64,000 nt of DNA from Anaerolineae bacterium. Lineage in GTDB: Bacteria > Chloroflexota > Anaerolineae > 4572-78 > J111. Under the pieces are notes generated by a model that saw nothing but the letters and a program-made list of their open reading frames with translations, ran no database searches and had not been told where the DNA came from. Location of the stretch: NCBI GenBank assembly GCA_022071955.1, contig JAJVIM010000004.1, forward strand, positions 186,001 to 250,000, given 5' to 3'. A program made the position numbers and the translations under genes. The first letter of the stretch is position 1, and every line of letters begins with the position of its first letter. Positions 23,438 through 33,609 of this stretch are shown one piece after another.

Positions 23438-26019
23438 TGGCGCCGCGCGCTTCCTTTAAAGAACAATTCAACCAGATGATAACCTCGCCGCCGCTCATTT
23501 CGCTGGTGTTGTTTGTGCTGGCCTTTGTGCCACGCCTGCTGGATTTGGGCCGGTTTTTAACCGCCGACGAGTTTTTGTGGGTGGATCGCTCCAAAAACTT
23601 TCTGGCCGGGCTGACCAACCCCGCTTACCAATGCACCACCGTGGTGGAAAAGTGGCAGTTTGCCGAAGGGCTGGCCTGCACGCTGCGCACCGGCCATCCC
23701 GGTGTAACTACCATGTGGACCGGCAGTTTTGGGCTGATTCTCACCTGGCTGGCCCGCGGGCGCAACCAACCGCTGCACGATTTTGTGGTGGGGCTGCACA
23801 CCAACCCCCTCGATCCGAGCCTGATTGCGCCCACCCGCTTTGCCACCGTGCTGATCACCTCTATTTGGGTGGTGGCAGTGTACTGGCTGCTGCGGCGGCT
23901 GATGGGCGGCCGGATTGCCCTGTTGAGCGCGCTGCTGCTGGCGCTCAGCCCGTTCCACGTGGCGCTGTCGCGGGTGATTCACCACGATGCGTTGAGCACC
24001 ACTTTTATGACGCTGGCCGGGCTGACCGCGTTTATCTACTGGGGGCAGGCCGAGGGGCGCAAGTGGCTGTTGGCGTCCGGGGTGCTGGCCGGGTTGGCTG
24101 TGCTGAGCAAAAGCCCGGCGCTGTATCTGCTGCCGTTCATCGCCCTGACCGGGTTGTGGTTCACCATTGCCCGCTATCACCCCGAAGGGCGAGCCGCGCT
24201 GGCGGGCCGGCTGCTCAAACAAACCATTCCCGATGGCCTGCTTTGGTTTGCTCTGCTGCTGCTGACCGTTTTTGCGTTGTGGCCGGCCATGTGGGTGATC
24301 CCCCGCGAAGCCATCGAAACTGTGATTTTTATTGGCAGCAAATACGCCACCGGCGGCCACGCCAAAGGCAACTTCTTTTTGGGCGAAATCTCCAGCGATC
24401 CCGGCGCGTTGTTTTACCCGGTTACCTGGCTGTTCCGCACCACGCCGCTGGTGCTGGTGGGGCTGGCTGCGGCGCTGCTCGGCGGGCTGGCGCGACTTGT
24501 TCCGCGCAAAGCGGCAGCGTCCGAAACTGAAGTTTCAGATTCCGGCGGAGTGTTTTTTCGCTATGTGCCGCTGGCGCTGCTGTTTGTGGCCGGCTACTAT
24601 CTGCTGATGACCGTCGGCGAAAAAAAGCAGGACCGCTACTTTTTGCCGGCCTATCCCTGGCTCGATATATTGGCCGCCGGCGGGTTGGTGCTGCTGGTTG
24701 AGTGGCTGGCAGGGTTGGTTAAGGCCGGCCGGCAGCTTAAAGCGATGGCCTTTGCCGGCGTGGTGGCCGTGCTGCTGCTGCTCAACGGCTATCTGCTGGC
24801 CAGTACTTATCCCTACTACTTTACCTATTTCAACCCCGCTGTGGGTGGCCCGCAGCAGGCGGTCAACTCGATCACCGTTGGCTGGGGCGAAGGGCTGGAC
24901 CTGGCCGCCGATTATCTTAACCACGGCATAAGCCCAACGCGCACCCGGGTGGCAAGCTGGTACGAATCGACCTTTGCCCCGTTTTATTACGGCCCGTCGA
25001 TCAGCTATTCCAAAGAAAAAGGCAAGGTGCTGGCCGGTAACACGGTTATCTTCTACATTAACCAGATTCAGCGCCGTTTCCCCGATGACATTTTGTTTGA
25101 CTACATTGCCCGTCGCTTTTACCCGGAGCAGATTATCAGCCTCAACGGCATCGATTACGTGTGGATTTATCCCAGTCTGGGGATTGATCATTACCTGGCC
25201 GACCAGACCTTCAGTGGCATCGCCTCGCTGCTGGCCTGGGAGTGGGGCACGCACGACGCACCGTTAATTCAGGGCAGCACCTATCCCTTTGATTTTTACT
25301 GGGAATATCTGGGCAAAGACCCCGCCGAGCCGTTTTTTTTCCGCCTGCTGGATTCACAGGACCGGGTCTGGGCCGAGGGAACAACCACGCTGGCTACGGG
25401 CAGCAGCAACCCGCCCGTTGAAGATTGGCGCGAAGGCGAGATTTTGCTCGATCAGGGCCAGCTTTTTGTGCCGGTTGACACGCCGCCCGGCAAGTACCGG
25501 CTGCAAGCCGGGCTGTACACCCGCGCGCCGGCTGTCAAAAATGGCGAGCTGTACTTTTCTCTGGAACCCGGCGACCAGTGGGTAACCGTGGTTGATGCCG
25601 CGCCGAACAGTTTTAACCTGCCGGCCAGCGCCGTGCCCATCAAACAACCGTTTGGCGAGTCGCTGACCCTGCTGGGCGCGGTTGTGCCGGACTCGGTGGC
25701 CCGCCACGGTGTCATTCTGGTAGACCTGTACTGGAGGATCAACCGGCCGTTGCCGGCCGATACCAGCCTGCACGTGGGCTTAATGGATGCTGCCGGCGAG
25801 GCGCAGCAGGCCTGGTTTGACCTGTCGCTGGCCGAAACGTTTGACCCGGCCGAAACTACCTGGCAGCCCGGCGTCATCATTCGCACCCGCTGGCAGCTTC
25901 AATTGCTGCCGGAGGTGCCGGCCGGGCCGCATCGGCTGGAATTGGTGTTGCCCGCCGACAACAGCCAGGTGCTGCCGGTGGGGACTATCACTATCACTGA
26001 ACGAGGTGACAACCCATAA
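23437..26019 (+). CDS. GT39-like membrane glycosyltransferase, paralogue
   Basis: 860 aa. ATG overlaps the previous stop; an earlier in-frame start lies inside the upstream gene. It has the same plan as its neighbour: loop FLTADEFLWVDRSKNF with the acidic pair, many transmembrane segments to about residue 470, then a long extracytoplasmic beta-rich part. It shares YYFTYFNP and GWGEGLD with the neighbour (YYLTYYNP, GWGEGLD), showing tandem duplication. The stop overlaps the next ATG (TAATG). Confidence 0.75.
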   Translation: MAPRASFKEQFNQMITSPPLISLVLFVLAFVPRLLDLGRFLTADEFLWVDRSKNFLAGLTNPAYQCTTVVEKWQFAEGLACTLRTGHPGVTTMWTGSFGLILTWLARGRNQPLHDFVVGLHTNPLDPSLIAPTRFATVLITSIWVVAVYWLLRRLMGGRIALLSALLLALSPFHVALSRVIHHDALSTTFMTLAGLTAFIYWGQAEGRKWLLASGVLAGLAVLSKSPALYLLPFIALTGLWFTIARYHPEGRAALAGRLLKQTIPDGLLWFALLLLTVFALWPAMWVIPREAIETVIFIGSKYATGGHAKGNFFLGEISSDPGALFYPVTWLFRTTPLVLVGLAAALLGGLARLVPRKAAASETEVSDSGGVFFRYVPLALLFVAGYYLLMTVGEKKQDRYFLPAYPWLDILAAGGLVLLVEWLAGLVKAGRQLKAMAFAGVVAVLLLLNGYLLASTYPYYFTYFNPAVGGPQQAVNSITVGWGEGLDLAADYLNHGISPTRTRVASWYESTFAPFYYGPSISYSKEKGKVLAGNTVIFYINQIQRRFPDDILFDYIARRFYPEQIISLNGIDYVWIYPSLGIDHYLADQTFSGIASLLAWEWGTHDAPLIQGSTYPFDFYWEYLGKDPAEPFFFRLLDSQDRVWAEGTTTLATGSSNPPVEDWREGEILLDQGQLFVPVDTPPGKYRLQAGLYTRAPAVKNGELYFSLEPGDQWVTVVDAAPNSFNLPASAVPIKQPFGESLTLLGAVVPDSVARHGVILVDLYWRINRPLPADTSLHVGLMDAAGEAQQAWFDLSLAETFDPAETTWQPGVIIRTRWQLQLLPEVPAGPHRLELVLPADNSQVLPVGTITITERGDNP

Positions 26020-27125
26020 TGCAAATCCGGCCATTTCAACTGGAACGTTTTTTTGCCAAATACGAATTTACCGCCCAATACCTGCTGTGCAGCTCAGATT
26101 GCGAGTCGCTGGCGGTGGCCGATTTGCTGACCTTTGAGCCGGCCGCCCGCCGTGAGCTGGACTCGCTGTGGCTGGGCTACACCGAAACGCCCGGCCACCC
26201 CGCCCTGCGCGCCGAAATTGCCGGCCTGTATCGGCGGCTCACCCCGGCGCAAATTCTGGTCCATTCCGGCGCGGAAGAAGCCATCTTCAATTTTATGAAC
26301 GTGACCCTCTCGCCCGGCGACCACGTGATTGTCCAATCGCCCTGCTACCAATCGCTGCTGGAGGTGGCCGCGGCGCTGGGTTGCCACGTAACCCGCTGGC
26401 CGATGCAACCGAAGAACAACTGGGAGCCGGACCTCGATTTTTTGCGGGACAACATCCGGCCGGCCACCCGGCTGGTGGTGGTGAACAGCCCGCACAACCC
26501 CACCGGCTATCTGATGAGCGCCAAAACGCAGGCGGATTTGATCGATATTGTCCGGCAGCACGGGCTGCTGCTTTTTTCTGACGAGGTGTACCGCGGGCTG
26601 GAGTACGACCCCGACGACCGCCTGCCCGCCGCCGCCGAGCTGTATGAAAACGCGGTCTCGCTGGGGGTGATGTCCAAAACCTACGGGCTGGCCGGGCTGC
26701 GCATTGGCTGGCTCGCTACCCAAAATGTCGCGCTGTACCGGCAACTGGCCGCATTTAAAGATTACACCTCAATTTGCAACAGCGCCCCCAGCGAATTTTT
26801 CGCCACGCTGGCGCTGCGCCATCGCGCCCAAATTGTGCAGCGCAATCTGGAAATCATCCTGTTTAACCTGGGGCTGCTCAACGAATTTTTTGCCACCCGG
26901 CAGGACAGCTTTGAGTGGCTGCCCCCGCGCGCCGGCTGCATTGCCTTTCCGCGGCTCAAATTGCCGCGCCCGGTTGAGACCTTTTGCGCCGATTTGGTGG
27001 AGCGGCAGGGGGTGCTGCTGGCTCCCGGCTCAATGTTTGATTTTGACGGCAACCATTTTCGGATTGGTTTTGGCCGCAAAAATATGCCGGAGGCGTTGGC
27101 TCGTTTGGCCCAATATTTAGCCTGA
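26019..27125 (+). CDS. PLP-dependent class I/II aminotransferase
   Basis: 368 aa, fold type I. Motifs are NSPHNPTG (substrate/PLP-binding Asn), LLFSDEVYRGL (PLP-pyridine Asp), VMSKTYGLAGLRIGW with the Schiff-base Lys, and the C-terminal FRIGFGR (carboxylate-binding Arg). The coupled start after two glycosyltransferases hints at production of an amino-acid or amino-sugar precursor, but the substrate cannot be assigned from sequence. Confidence 0.85.
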   Translation: MQIRPFQLERFFAKYEFTAQYLLCSSDCESLAVADLLTFEPAARRELDSLWLGYTETPGHPALRAEIAGLYRRLTPAQILVHSGAEEAIFNFMNVTLSPGDHVIVQSPCYQSLLEVAAALGCHVTRWPMQPKNNWEPDLDFLRDNIRPATRLVVVNSPHNPTGYLMSAKTQADLIDIVRQHGLLLFSDEVYRGLEYDPDDRLPAAAELYENAVSLGVMSKTYGLAGLRIGWLATQNVALYRQLAAFKDYTSICNSAPSEFFATLALRHRAQIVQRNLEIILFNLGLLNEFFATRQDSFEWLPPRAGCIAFPRLKLPRPVETFCADLVERQGVLLAPGSMFDFDGNHFRIGFGRKNMPEALARLAQYLA

Positions 27126-27135
27126 CTCAAAAACG

Positions 27136-30100
27136 ATGCGCTGTTTAACCTGCAACTTTGACAACCCCGACTCAATGAAATTCTGCGGCGAGTGCGGCGC
27201 GCCGCTCACCCGGCGCTGCCCGGCCTGCGCTTTTGATAACCCACCCGCCTTTAAATTTTGCGGCCAGTGCGGCGCGCGGCTGGCTACCGGCGTCGAACCA
27301 GCGCCCCCCGCCGAACCGCTGCCTGCGCCGCCCGCCCCGCCGCCAACCGCCGCGCGCCGCCAGCTCACGGTGATGTTTTGCGATCTGGTCGATTCTACGG
27401 CCATGTCCGAGCGGCTGGACCCCGAAGAACTGCGCGAGGTGATCCAGGCCTACCAGCAAACCGCCGCCGGTTTTGTGAGCCAGTACGATGGCTACATTGC
27501 CCAATATTTGGGCGATGGCATTCTGGTTTATTTTGGCTACCCCGTGGCCCACGAAGACGACGCCCAGCGCGCCATTTTAACCGGCCTGAGCCTGACCGGG
27601 GCCATCGCTCAGCTCAACGACCGGCTGCGCCAGTCGATCAAAACACCGCTGCAATTGCAGGTGCGGATTGGGATTCACACCGGGCTGGTGGTGGTGGGTG
27701 AAGTGGGCGCCGGGGCCACCCGCGAGCAGTTGGCGCTGGGCGAAACCACCAACATTGCCGCCCGGCTGCAAAACCTGGCCCAGCCCGATTCGGTGGTGAT
27801 CAGCGAAGCCACCTTTCGGCTGGTGCAGGGCTATTTTGCCTGCCGGGAAATGGGGCCGTCGCCGCTCAAAGGCGCATCGCGACCGGTGCAGGTGTACCGG
27901 GTGCTCCACCGCAACCAGGCCCACACCCGCCTCGATGCCGCGCCCGCCGGGCTGACCCCGTTGGTGGGCCGCGAGCAGGAAATCGCTTTACTACAAGCTC
28001 GCTGGGCGCAGGCCCGCGAGGGCAACGGCCAGGTTGTTTTGCTCAGCGGCGAGGCCGGCCTTGGTAAATCGAGGCTGGTGCAGGTGCTCAAAGCGCGCAT
28101 TGTTGACCAGCCGCACACCTTTTTGGATTGTTACTGCTCGCCGTACCATCAGAATACGGCGCTCTATCCCTTCATCGAACTGTTGCAGCGCCTGCTACGT
28201 TTTGGCAGCCAGGACTCGGCGACGGACAAGCTGGAAAAGCTGGAAAAAGCGCTGGCCCGGCTCGATTTTTCTCTGCCGGAGTCGGTGCCGTTGTTTGCCG
28301 CCATGCTCAGCCTGCCGCTGCCGGAACAGCGCTATCCGCCGCTCAACCTGTCGCCGCAGCGGCAAAAGCAAAACACGCTGAGGGCGCTGCTGGCCATCCT
28401 GCTGAAACTGGCCGAAGGCTACCCGGTGTTGGTGGTGATTGAAGATTTACACTGGATTGACCCTTCGACGCTGGAGATGCTGCACACGCTGGTGGAGCAG
28501 GTGTCTAACACGCGGGTGTTGGCGCTGTTCACTTACCGGCTGGTATTCAACCCGCCCTGGCCGCTGCGCTCGTATGTGAGCCAGCTTCCGCTGGCGCGAT
28601 TATCGCAGCCGCAGGTGGAGCAGATGGCCCATTTTGTGGCCGGCAAAAAATCACTGCCGCCGCCGCTGCTCAGCCAGGTGATTGCCAAAACCGATGGCGT
28701 GCCCATTTTTGTAGAAGAGCTGACCAAAATGGTGCTGGAGCAGGCCGGGGCGGTTGATCTCAGCGGCCCGCTGCCCGCGCTGAACATTCCGGTGACGTTG
28801 CAGGATTTATTGATGGCCCGGTTGGACCGGCTGGGTGAGGCCAGAGAAACGGCCCAGTTGGCGGCGGTGCTGGGCCGCGAGTTCAGCTACGATTTGCTGC
28901 GAGCCATCGCCGCGGTTGATGAAGCCCGGCTGCAAGCCGACCTGGCCCGGCTGGTCAGCGCCGAATTGCTGGTGCAGCGCGGTTTGCTGCCGCAGGCCAC
29001 CTTTACGTTTAAACACGCGCTCATTCAGGATGCCGCTTATAATTCGCTGCTCAAAAGCAAGCGGCAGGAATTTCACCTGGCCATCGCCCAAATTTTGGTC
29101 GCGCAATTTCCGGCCGTGGTGCAGACTCAGCCGGAGCTGCTGGCTCAGCATTACACCGCCGCGCACCGCACGGCCGAGGCGGTGGTGTACTGGCAGCGGG
29201 CCGGCGCGCACGCCGTGGCCGGGTCGGCCGGGGTAGAGGCTGTTCGTCACTTTAAACGGGCGCTGGAGCTGCTGGCCAGCCTGCCGGAAACGCCGGAAAC
29301 CATGCAGCAGCGGCTCGAACTGCAAACGGCGCTCGGCGCGCCGTTGCTGATGACCAAAGGCTATGCCTCCGCGGAAGTGGCCGAAAATTACAACCAGGCC
29401 CGCGAGCTGTGCCGTCACCTTGATGAAACGCCGCGGCTGCTGCCGGTGTTGTTTGGCCTGTGGGTGTACTATTTGGTGCGGGCCGAGTACGCCACCGCGC
29501 TCGATTTGAGCGACCAGATTTTGCGGCTGGCGCAGCAGTTGCAGCAGCCGGATTTGCTGGTGGAGGCGTTTCAGGTGGAAGGGATCACCCATTTTTATCT
29601 GGGCCACCCGCTCAAAGCGCGGCAGCACCTGGAAGAAGCGGTGCGGTTGTACGAGTCCAACGCGCTGGACGGGCAGATTTCGCCGTTTAGCGGGGCGGAC
29701 CGGGGGGTGGCCTGCCTGTCGCACCTGGCGTTAACGCTGTGGCTGCTGGGCTATCCGGATCAGGCGCTGGCCCGCAGCCGGCAGGCCATTGAGCTGGCCG
29801 AAAGGTTGTCGCACCCGTACAGTTTGGCGTTTGCCCTGTTTTTGTCGGGCTGGCTGCACCAGTACCGCCGCGAGGCCAACCTGGCTCACACGCAAACGGC
29901 GGCGGCGGTTGCCCTGTCGCGCGAGCAGGGGTTTGCCCTGTTAGAAGCGGTTTCAACAATTATGGGTGGCTGGGCGCTGACCGCGCTGGGGCAGTCGCAC
30001 AACGGCATCGGCCAGATTTTTGAAGGGCTGAAACTATACAGTTTGACCGGCGGCGAGTTGGGCCGACTCCATTTTTTGGCGCTGCTGGCCGAAGCGCACG

Positions 30101-30510
30101 CCGGCGTTGGCCAGGTTGAAGAGGGGCTGGCGGTGCTGGAGGGCGCGCTCAAAGTGATGCAGCAGCGCGATGAGCGATTCTACGAAGCCGAACTGTACCG
30201 GCTCAAAGGTGAGTTGCTCAGCTTGGCCGAGTTAGATGGACGTGAAGATTTGGTTGACGGCGCGCCGGAGACCTTTTTTAAAAAAGCTATTCAGGTGGCC
30301 CGGCAGCAGCAGGCGCGCTCGCTGGAACTGCGGGCGGCGGTCAGTTTGGGCAAATTGTGGCAGCGGCAGGGGCGCATCGGAGAAGCCCACCGGCTGCTGC
30401 ACGAAAGTTACCCCACCTTTGCCGAAGGCCACAGCACCGCCGACCTGCTCGAAGCGCACCATTTGTTGCAGGGCCGGTTGCCGGCTACGGGAAAAGCCGG
30501 CGGGTCTTGA
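27136..30510 (+). CDS. zinc-ribbon/nucleotide cyclase/AAA/TPR regulator
   Basis: 1124 aa. Residues 1-50 contain two zinc ribbons (CLTC...CGEC and CPAC...CGQC). Residues about 72-260 are a class III cyclase domain with both metal Asp motifs (FCDLVDST, YLGDGIL) and TNIAARL with the Asn/Arg pair, so it may be active. An AAA/NACHT-like ATPase begins at LVGREQEIALL with Walker A GEAGLGKSR and Walker B VLVVIEDLHW. The last 450 residues look like TPR repeats. This is the AfsR/cyclase-AAA-TPR plan known in Chloroflexota and others. It overlaps the convergent Nudix gene by 26 bases. Confidence 0.85.
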   Translation: MRCLTCNFDNPDSMKFCGECGAPLTRRCPACAFDNPPAFKFCGQCGARLATGVEPAPPAEPLPAPPAPPPTAARRQLTVMFCDLVDSTAMSERLDPEELREVIQAYQQTAAGFVSQYDGYIAQYLGDGILVYFGYPVAHEDDAQRAILTGLSLTGAIAQLNDRLRQSIKTPLQLQVRIGIHTGLVVVGEVGAGATREQLALGETTNIAARLQNLAQPDSVVISEATFRLVQGYFACREMGPSPLKGASRPVQVYRVLHRNQAHTRLDAAPAGLTPLVGREQEIALLQARWAQAREGNGQVVLLSGEAGLGKSRLVQVLKARIVDQPHTFLDCYCSPYHQNTALYPFIELLQRLLRFGSQDSATDKLEKLEKALARLDFSLPESVPLFAAMLSLPLPEQRYPPLNLSPQRQKQNTLRALLAILLKLAEGYPVLVVIEDLHWIDPSTLEMLHTLVEQVSNTRVLALFTYRLVFNPPWPLRSYVSQLPLARLSQPQVEQMAHFVAGKKSLPPPLLSQVIAKTDGVPIFVEELTKMVLEQAGAVDLSGPLPALNIPVTLQDLLMARLDRLGEARETAQLAAVLGREFSYDLLRAIAAVDEARLQADLARLVSAELLVQRGLLPQATFTFKHALIQDAAYNSLLKSKRQEFHLAIAQILVAQFPAVVQTQPELLAQHYTAAHRTAEAVVYWQRAGAHAVAGSAGVEAVRHFKRALELLASLPETPETMQQRLELQTALGAPLLMTKGYASAEVAENYNQARELCRHLDETPRLLPVLFGLWVYYLVRAEYATALDLSDQILRLAQQLQQPDLLVEAFQVEGITHFYLGHPLKARQHLEEAVRLYESNALDGQISPFSGADRGVACLSHLALTLWLLGYPDQALARSRQAIELAERLSHPYSLAFALFLSGWLHQYRREANLAHTQTAAAVALSREQGFALLEAVSTIMGGWALTALGQSHNGIGQIFEGLKLYSLTGGELGRLHFLALLAEAHAGVGQVEEGLAVLEGALKVMQQRDERFYEAELYRLKGELLSLAELDGREDLVDGAPETFFKKAIQVARQQQARSLELRAAVSLGKLWQRQGRIGEAHRLLHESYPTFAEGHSTADLLEAHHLLQGRLPATGKAGGS

Positions 30511-31186
30511 CCTCGGCCACGGCATCCTCTTTAAAGCGATAAAGCTGCGCCGGCCGGCCGCCGGTATCGCGGTAGTCGTCTACCGCTTCCACAACCTGGG
30601 TTTTGCGCAGTTTGCTCCTGAAGTTGCCTTTGTCCAGCTTTGTTCCCAGCACAATTTCGTAGGCATCCTGCAATTGGCGCAGGGTAAATTTTTCCGGCAG
30701 CAGTTGAAAACCAACCGCGCTGTATTCCAGTTTGTAGCGCAGCCGGGTGAGAGCGTACTGCAAAATTTCGGCGTGGTCAAAAGCCAGCTCCGGCGGGTCG
30801 TACACCGAAAACCAACCTACGTTGGCGGCATCACTGGCGGCCCGGGGATCGAGCTTGTCAGCGCCAACCAGCGCAAAATAGGCCACCGTGATCACCCGCG
30901 TGCGCGGGTCGCGCCGGGGTTCGCCAAATGTGTAAAGCTGCTCCAAATACACATCGTCGCTGCCCACGTTGGTTTCTTCCTGCAACTCCCGGTAGGCCGC
31001 CTGTTCCAGGCTTTCGGTCATTTTCACAAAACCGCCGGGGATGGCCCACATGCCGGCGAATGGCCAGGCCTTGCGCTGGATGAGCAGCACTTGGAGCGCG
31101 TTGTCCAGAATAGTAAAAATCACCACATCCACAGTCACCGACGGGCGCTCGTATTGGGTCACGTCATACTGGTTGGCGGCTTCCAT
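30485..31186 (-). CDS. Nudix/NrtR-like regulator
   Basis: 233 aa. The Nudix box is split as GGFVKMTESLEQAAYRELQ then EETNV. The C-terminal 90 residues resemble the winged helix of NrtR-family regulators, including KFTLRQLQDAYEIVLG and RSKLRKTQVVE. NrtR binds ADP-ribose and represses NAD-related operons; no such gene adjoins, so the target is unknown. ATG (MEAANQYDV) has GGGAGA upstream; a longer frame runs into a repeat. Confidence 0.8.
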   Translation of the reverse strand: MEAANQYDVTQYERPSVTVDVVIFTILDNALQVLLIQRKAWPFAGMWAIPGGFVKMTESLEQAAYRELQEETNVGSDDVYLEQLYTFGEPRRDPRTRVITVAYFALVGADKLDPRAASDAANVGWFSVYDPPELAFDHAEILQYALTRLRYKLEYSAVGFQLLPEKFTLRQLQDAYEIVLGTKLDKGNFRSKLRKTQVVEAVDDYRDTGGRPAQLYRFKEDAVAEVKTRRLFP

Positions 31187-31200
31187 AATTTGTCTCCCGT

Positions 31201-31456
31201 GAAAATAAACGAATCTGCGAATCAGCGAGTTAGCGAATGTAGGGGCGAACCGCGAACCGCCCCTACCCAATTTTTACCCGTCCCACAGGGAGGCTTCGCT
31301 CTGCCGGGTACAGGCATTCTCGTTGTCGTTCCGGTTGGAACTGTTGGGCCCCCTTAAAAATGGAGGTCAGGGGTCAGGAATCAGGGTGCGTTTCTGCCTC
31401 GGCTTTACTAAAACTGCGAATGAACGAGTCAGCGAATCAGCGGGCCAACGTTCATT
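31201..31456. repeat. intergenic repeat cluster
   Basis: The gap between the divergent Nudix and kinase genes contains several short repeats: CGAATCAGCGA units (31210-31227), a GTAGGGGCG/CGCCCCTAC inverted repeat (31239-31266), a CAGGGGTCAGGAATCAGG segment (31371-31386) and an AATGAACG/CGTTCATT hairpin (31419-31456) with a CAGCGAATCAG loop. Matching pieces recur at 36.8, 53.0 and 54.3-54.5 kb. I see no gene in this gap. Confidence 0.6.
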
Positions 31457-31605
31457 TACTACTCGCCATTCGCCACAGTAAGTGTAATATTTACACTTGC
31501 CAATTATACAACGTCTGTTAAGGGTTGTCGATTCGGGCGGCGTGGAGTACAATTTGAGCAACAGAATCGTCAATCATCCTCAATTTGCCTGTAGGAGACC
31601 CGGTT

Positions 31606-33501
31606 ATGCCCGGCGGCGACCCCTTCATCGGAATTAAACTCGGCTCATATGAAATTTTAGAAGCAATCGGCGAAGGCGGGATGGCCCGAATTTACAAAGG
31701 CTATCACGCGCAACTAAACCGATATGCGGCCATCAAAGTGGTACATTGGGGGCTACAGGAAGACCCCGCTTTCACCGAGCGGTTTCGCCGCGAAGCCCAG
31801 GCCATTGCCAGTTTGCGCCATCCCAATATTGTTCAAATTTATGATTTTGGCCAGCACGAGAGCGGCTACTACATGGCCATGGAGTTTATCGATGGCAGTG
31901 ACCTGGCGGTTATTCTGCGCGAAGCCCGGACGCAACAAAAACAACTCCCTCCCGAGCAGATTGTAAAAACCGTCAAAGGCGTGGCCGCGGCGCTGGATTA
32001 TGCGCATCGCAACGGCGTTATCCACCGCGATGTGAAGCCCTCTAACATTATGCTCAACCGCGAAGGCCAGCCGATTTTGACCGATTTTGGGCTGGTGATG
32101 CTGCCGCTGCAAGCCAGCCAGGCCACAATGGGCAGCGTATTTGGCACGCCGCATTACGTTGCCCCGGAGCAGGCTATTTCCTCAGCGGATGCGGTGCCGG
32201 GCAGCGACATCTACTCGCTGGGGGTGGTGCTGTTTGAAATGATGACTGGCCGGGTGCCGTTTGATGACGAGTCGCCGCTGAGTGTGGCTTTGAAGCACGT
32301 GAGCGATGCGCCGCCGCTGCCCACCTCGATCAACCCCAATATTCCGGTGCAGTTGGAAGACGTGATTTTGAAAGCGCTGGCCAAAGTTCCCGCTGACCGC
32401 TTTGAAACGGCAGCGGAGCTGGCCTACGCTGTGGAAGATGCCTTTCAGGGGCAGGTAGTGATTCCCACTACAAATGCCGTAACTGTGCCCGGAGCGATTG
32501 GTACGGCCGCGGCTGTGCCCAAACCAGCCCCGGTTGCTCCAACTGTGCCGGTGGCTCCCAAACAGGGGTTGCCCGGCTGGCTGATTTTTGCGCTGGTGGC
32601 GGTGCTGGGGGGAATTGTCGGCGCGGCCGGATTGTTCTTGTTTGATAACAATCAAACCCCGCCGCCGCCCACCGCCACGGTTGCGGTTGTTGTTACCCAG
32701 GACGAAACGCCTACCCCCACCACCGCGGCAACACCGGCGCTCGCGCCCACCGACACACCGGCGCCAGTTGACACGCCTACTCCGCCGCCGCCCCCGCCCA
32801 CCGATACGCCCAGTCCCACCGATACGACAACTCCCGCCGAGACGCCCGCGCCCACCGACACGCCCACGTTACCGCCGCCCACCGCCACGCCTACGGTTGC
32901 GCCGACCAACACGCCTATCCCCCTGCCTACCTTTACCCCCACTCCCGAGGGGTTGGCCGGCAAGATTTTATTTAAAACCGATCGGGCGGGGTTTGTGGAG
33001 ATTTACCAGATGGACGCCGATGGTTCCAATCAGCGCCCGCTGGAGGATGTTTCAATTTACACCCAGCTTGAGTCGCGGTTGCCCTTTTCGCCGGATGGTA
33101 CTAGCCAGATTCAGGTTAGGGGCGAGGGTCAGCTTGATTTGTGGTGGGTTAATCTGACCACCGGCCAGGAGTTGCGGATAACCAGTACCGGTCCCGCCGA
33201 ATACGATCCGGCCTGGTCGCCGGTTGATGACCGCATTGCCTTTGTGTCAGAAGAGACCGGCCGGGGCGACATTTATGTCATCAATTTGGGCGGCAGCGCC
33301 TATAAACGATTAACTGATAATATTGACAACTTTGACAAGCATCCTACCTGGTCGCCGGATGGCACCAAAATTGCCTACTGGTCAGACATCAGCTTTAGCC
33401 ACAATCGTCAAATCTGGCAGGTTGATGTGGCCACCGGCGAGCTGACCAGCCTCTCAGACAATCCCTTCAACGATTGGGACCCCGTTTGGGTTTGGAAATA
33501 A
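31606..33501 (+). CDS. transmembrane Ser/Thr kinase with extracytoplasmic beta-propeller
   Basis: 631 aa. PknB-type kinase: Gly loop GEGGMARIYKG (22-32), Lys44, HRD 140-142 and DFG 160-162 are all present, so it should be active. A hydrophobic span lies near 320-345. A Pro/Thr-rich linker of about 95 residues follows, then TolB/WD40-like repeats (SPVDDRIAFVS, SPDGTKIAYWS) to the end. The propeller may sense an external ligand or cell-wall state and signal to the kinase. Start ATG has TAGGAGA upstream; an earlier TTG is possible. Confidence 0.85.
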   Translation: MPGGDPFIGIKLGSYEILEAIGEGGMARIYKGYHAQLNRYAAIKVVHWGLQEDPAFTERFRREAQAIASLRHPNIVQIYDFGQHESGYYMAMEFIDGSDLAVILREARTQQKQLPPEQIVKTVKGVAAALDYAHRNGVIHRDVKPSNIMLNREGQPILTDFGLVMLPLQASQATMGSVFGTPHYVAPEQAISSADAVPGSDIYSLGVVLFEMMTGRVPFDDESPLSVALKHVSDAPPLPTSINPNIPVQLEDVILKALAKVPADRFETAAELAYAVEDAFQGQVVIPTTNAVTVPGAIGTAAAVPKPAPVAPTVPVAPKQGLPGWLIFALVAVLGGIVGAAGLFLFDNNQTPPPPTATVAVVVTQDETPTPTTAATPALAPTDTPAPVDTPTPPPPPPTDTPSPTDTTTPAETPAPTDTPTLPPPTATPTVAPTNTPIPLPTFTPTPEGLAGKILFKTDRAGFVEIYQMDADGSNQRPLEDVSIYTQLESRLPFSPDGTSQIQVRGEGQLDLWWVNLTTGQELRITSTGPAEYDPAWSPVDDRIAFVSEETGRGDIYVINLGGSAYKRLTDNIDNFDKHPTWSPDGTKIAYWSDISFSHNRQIWQVDVATGELTSLSDNPFNDWDPVWVWK

Positions 33502-33534
33502 TTCGCTAAAAATTAGCCGCTCGCAGGCTGCCGG

Positions 33535-33565
33535 CGGGCGCTGAATTACTCAGCGCCCGTTTTTT
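33535..33565 (+). terminator. intrinsic terminator after kinase
   Basis: CGGGCGCTGA (33535-33544), loop ATTAC, TCAGCGCCCG (33550-33559), then a T-run. Confidence 0.85.
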
Positions 33566-33609
33566 CTGCCCGGAACCCTACGCTTAGGCAATGATGCCTA
33601 GTAAGCCTA

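Noticed and set aside
31367..31573. 68-residue minus-strand frame in the repeat-rich gap
   Set aside because: Built largely from repeat units and without a ribosome site.
32660..32950. Repeated CCCACCGACACGCC-like tract as a possible CRISPR or minisatellite
   Set aside because: It encodes the Pro/Thr-rich linker of the kinase; irregular unit and no spacers.
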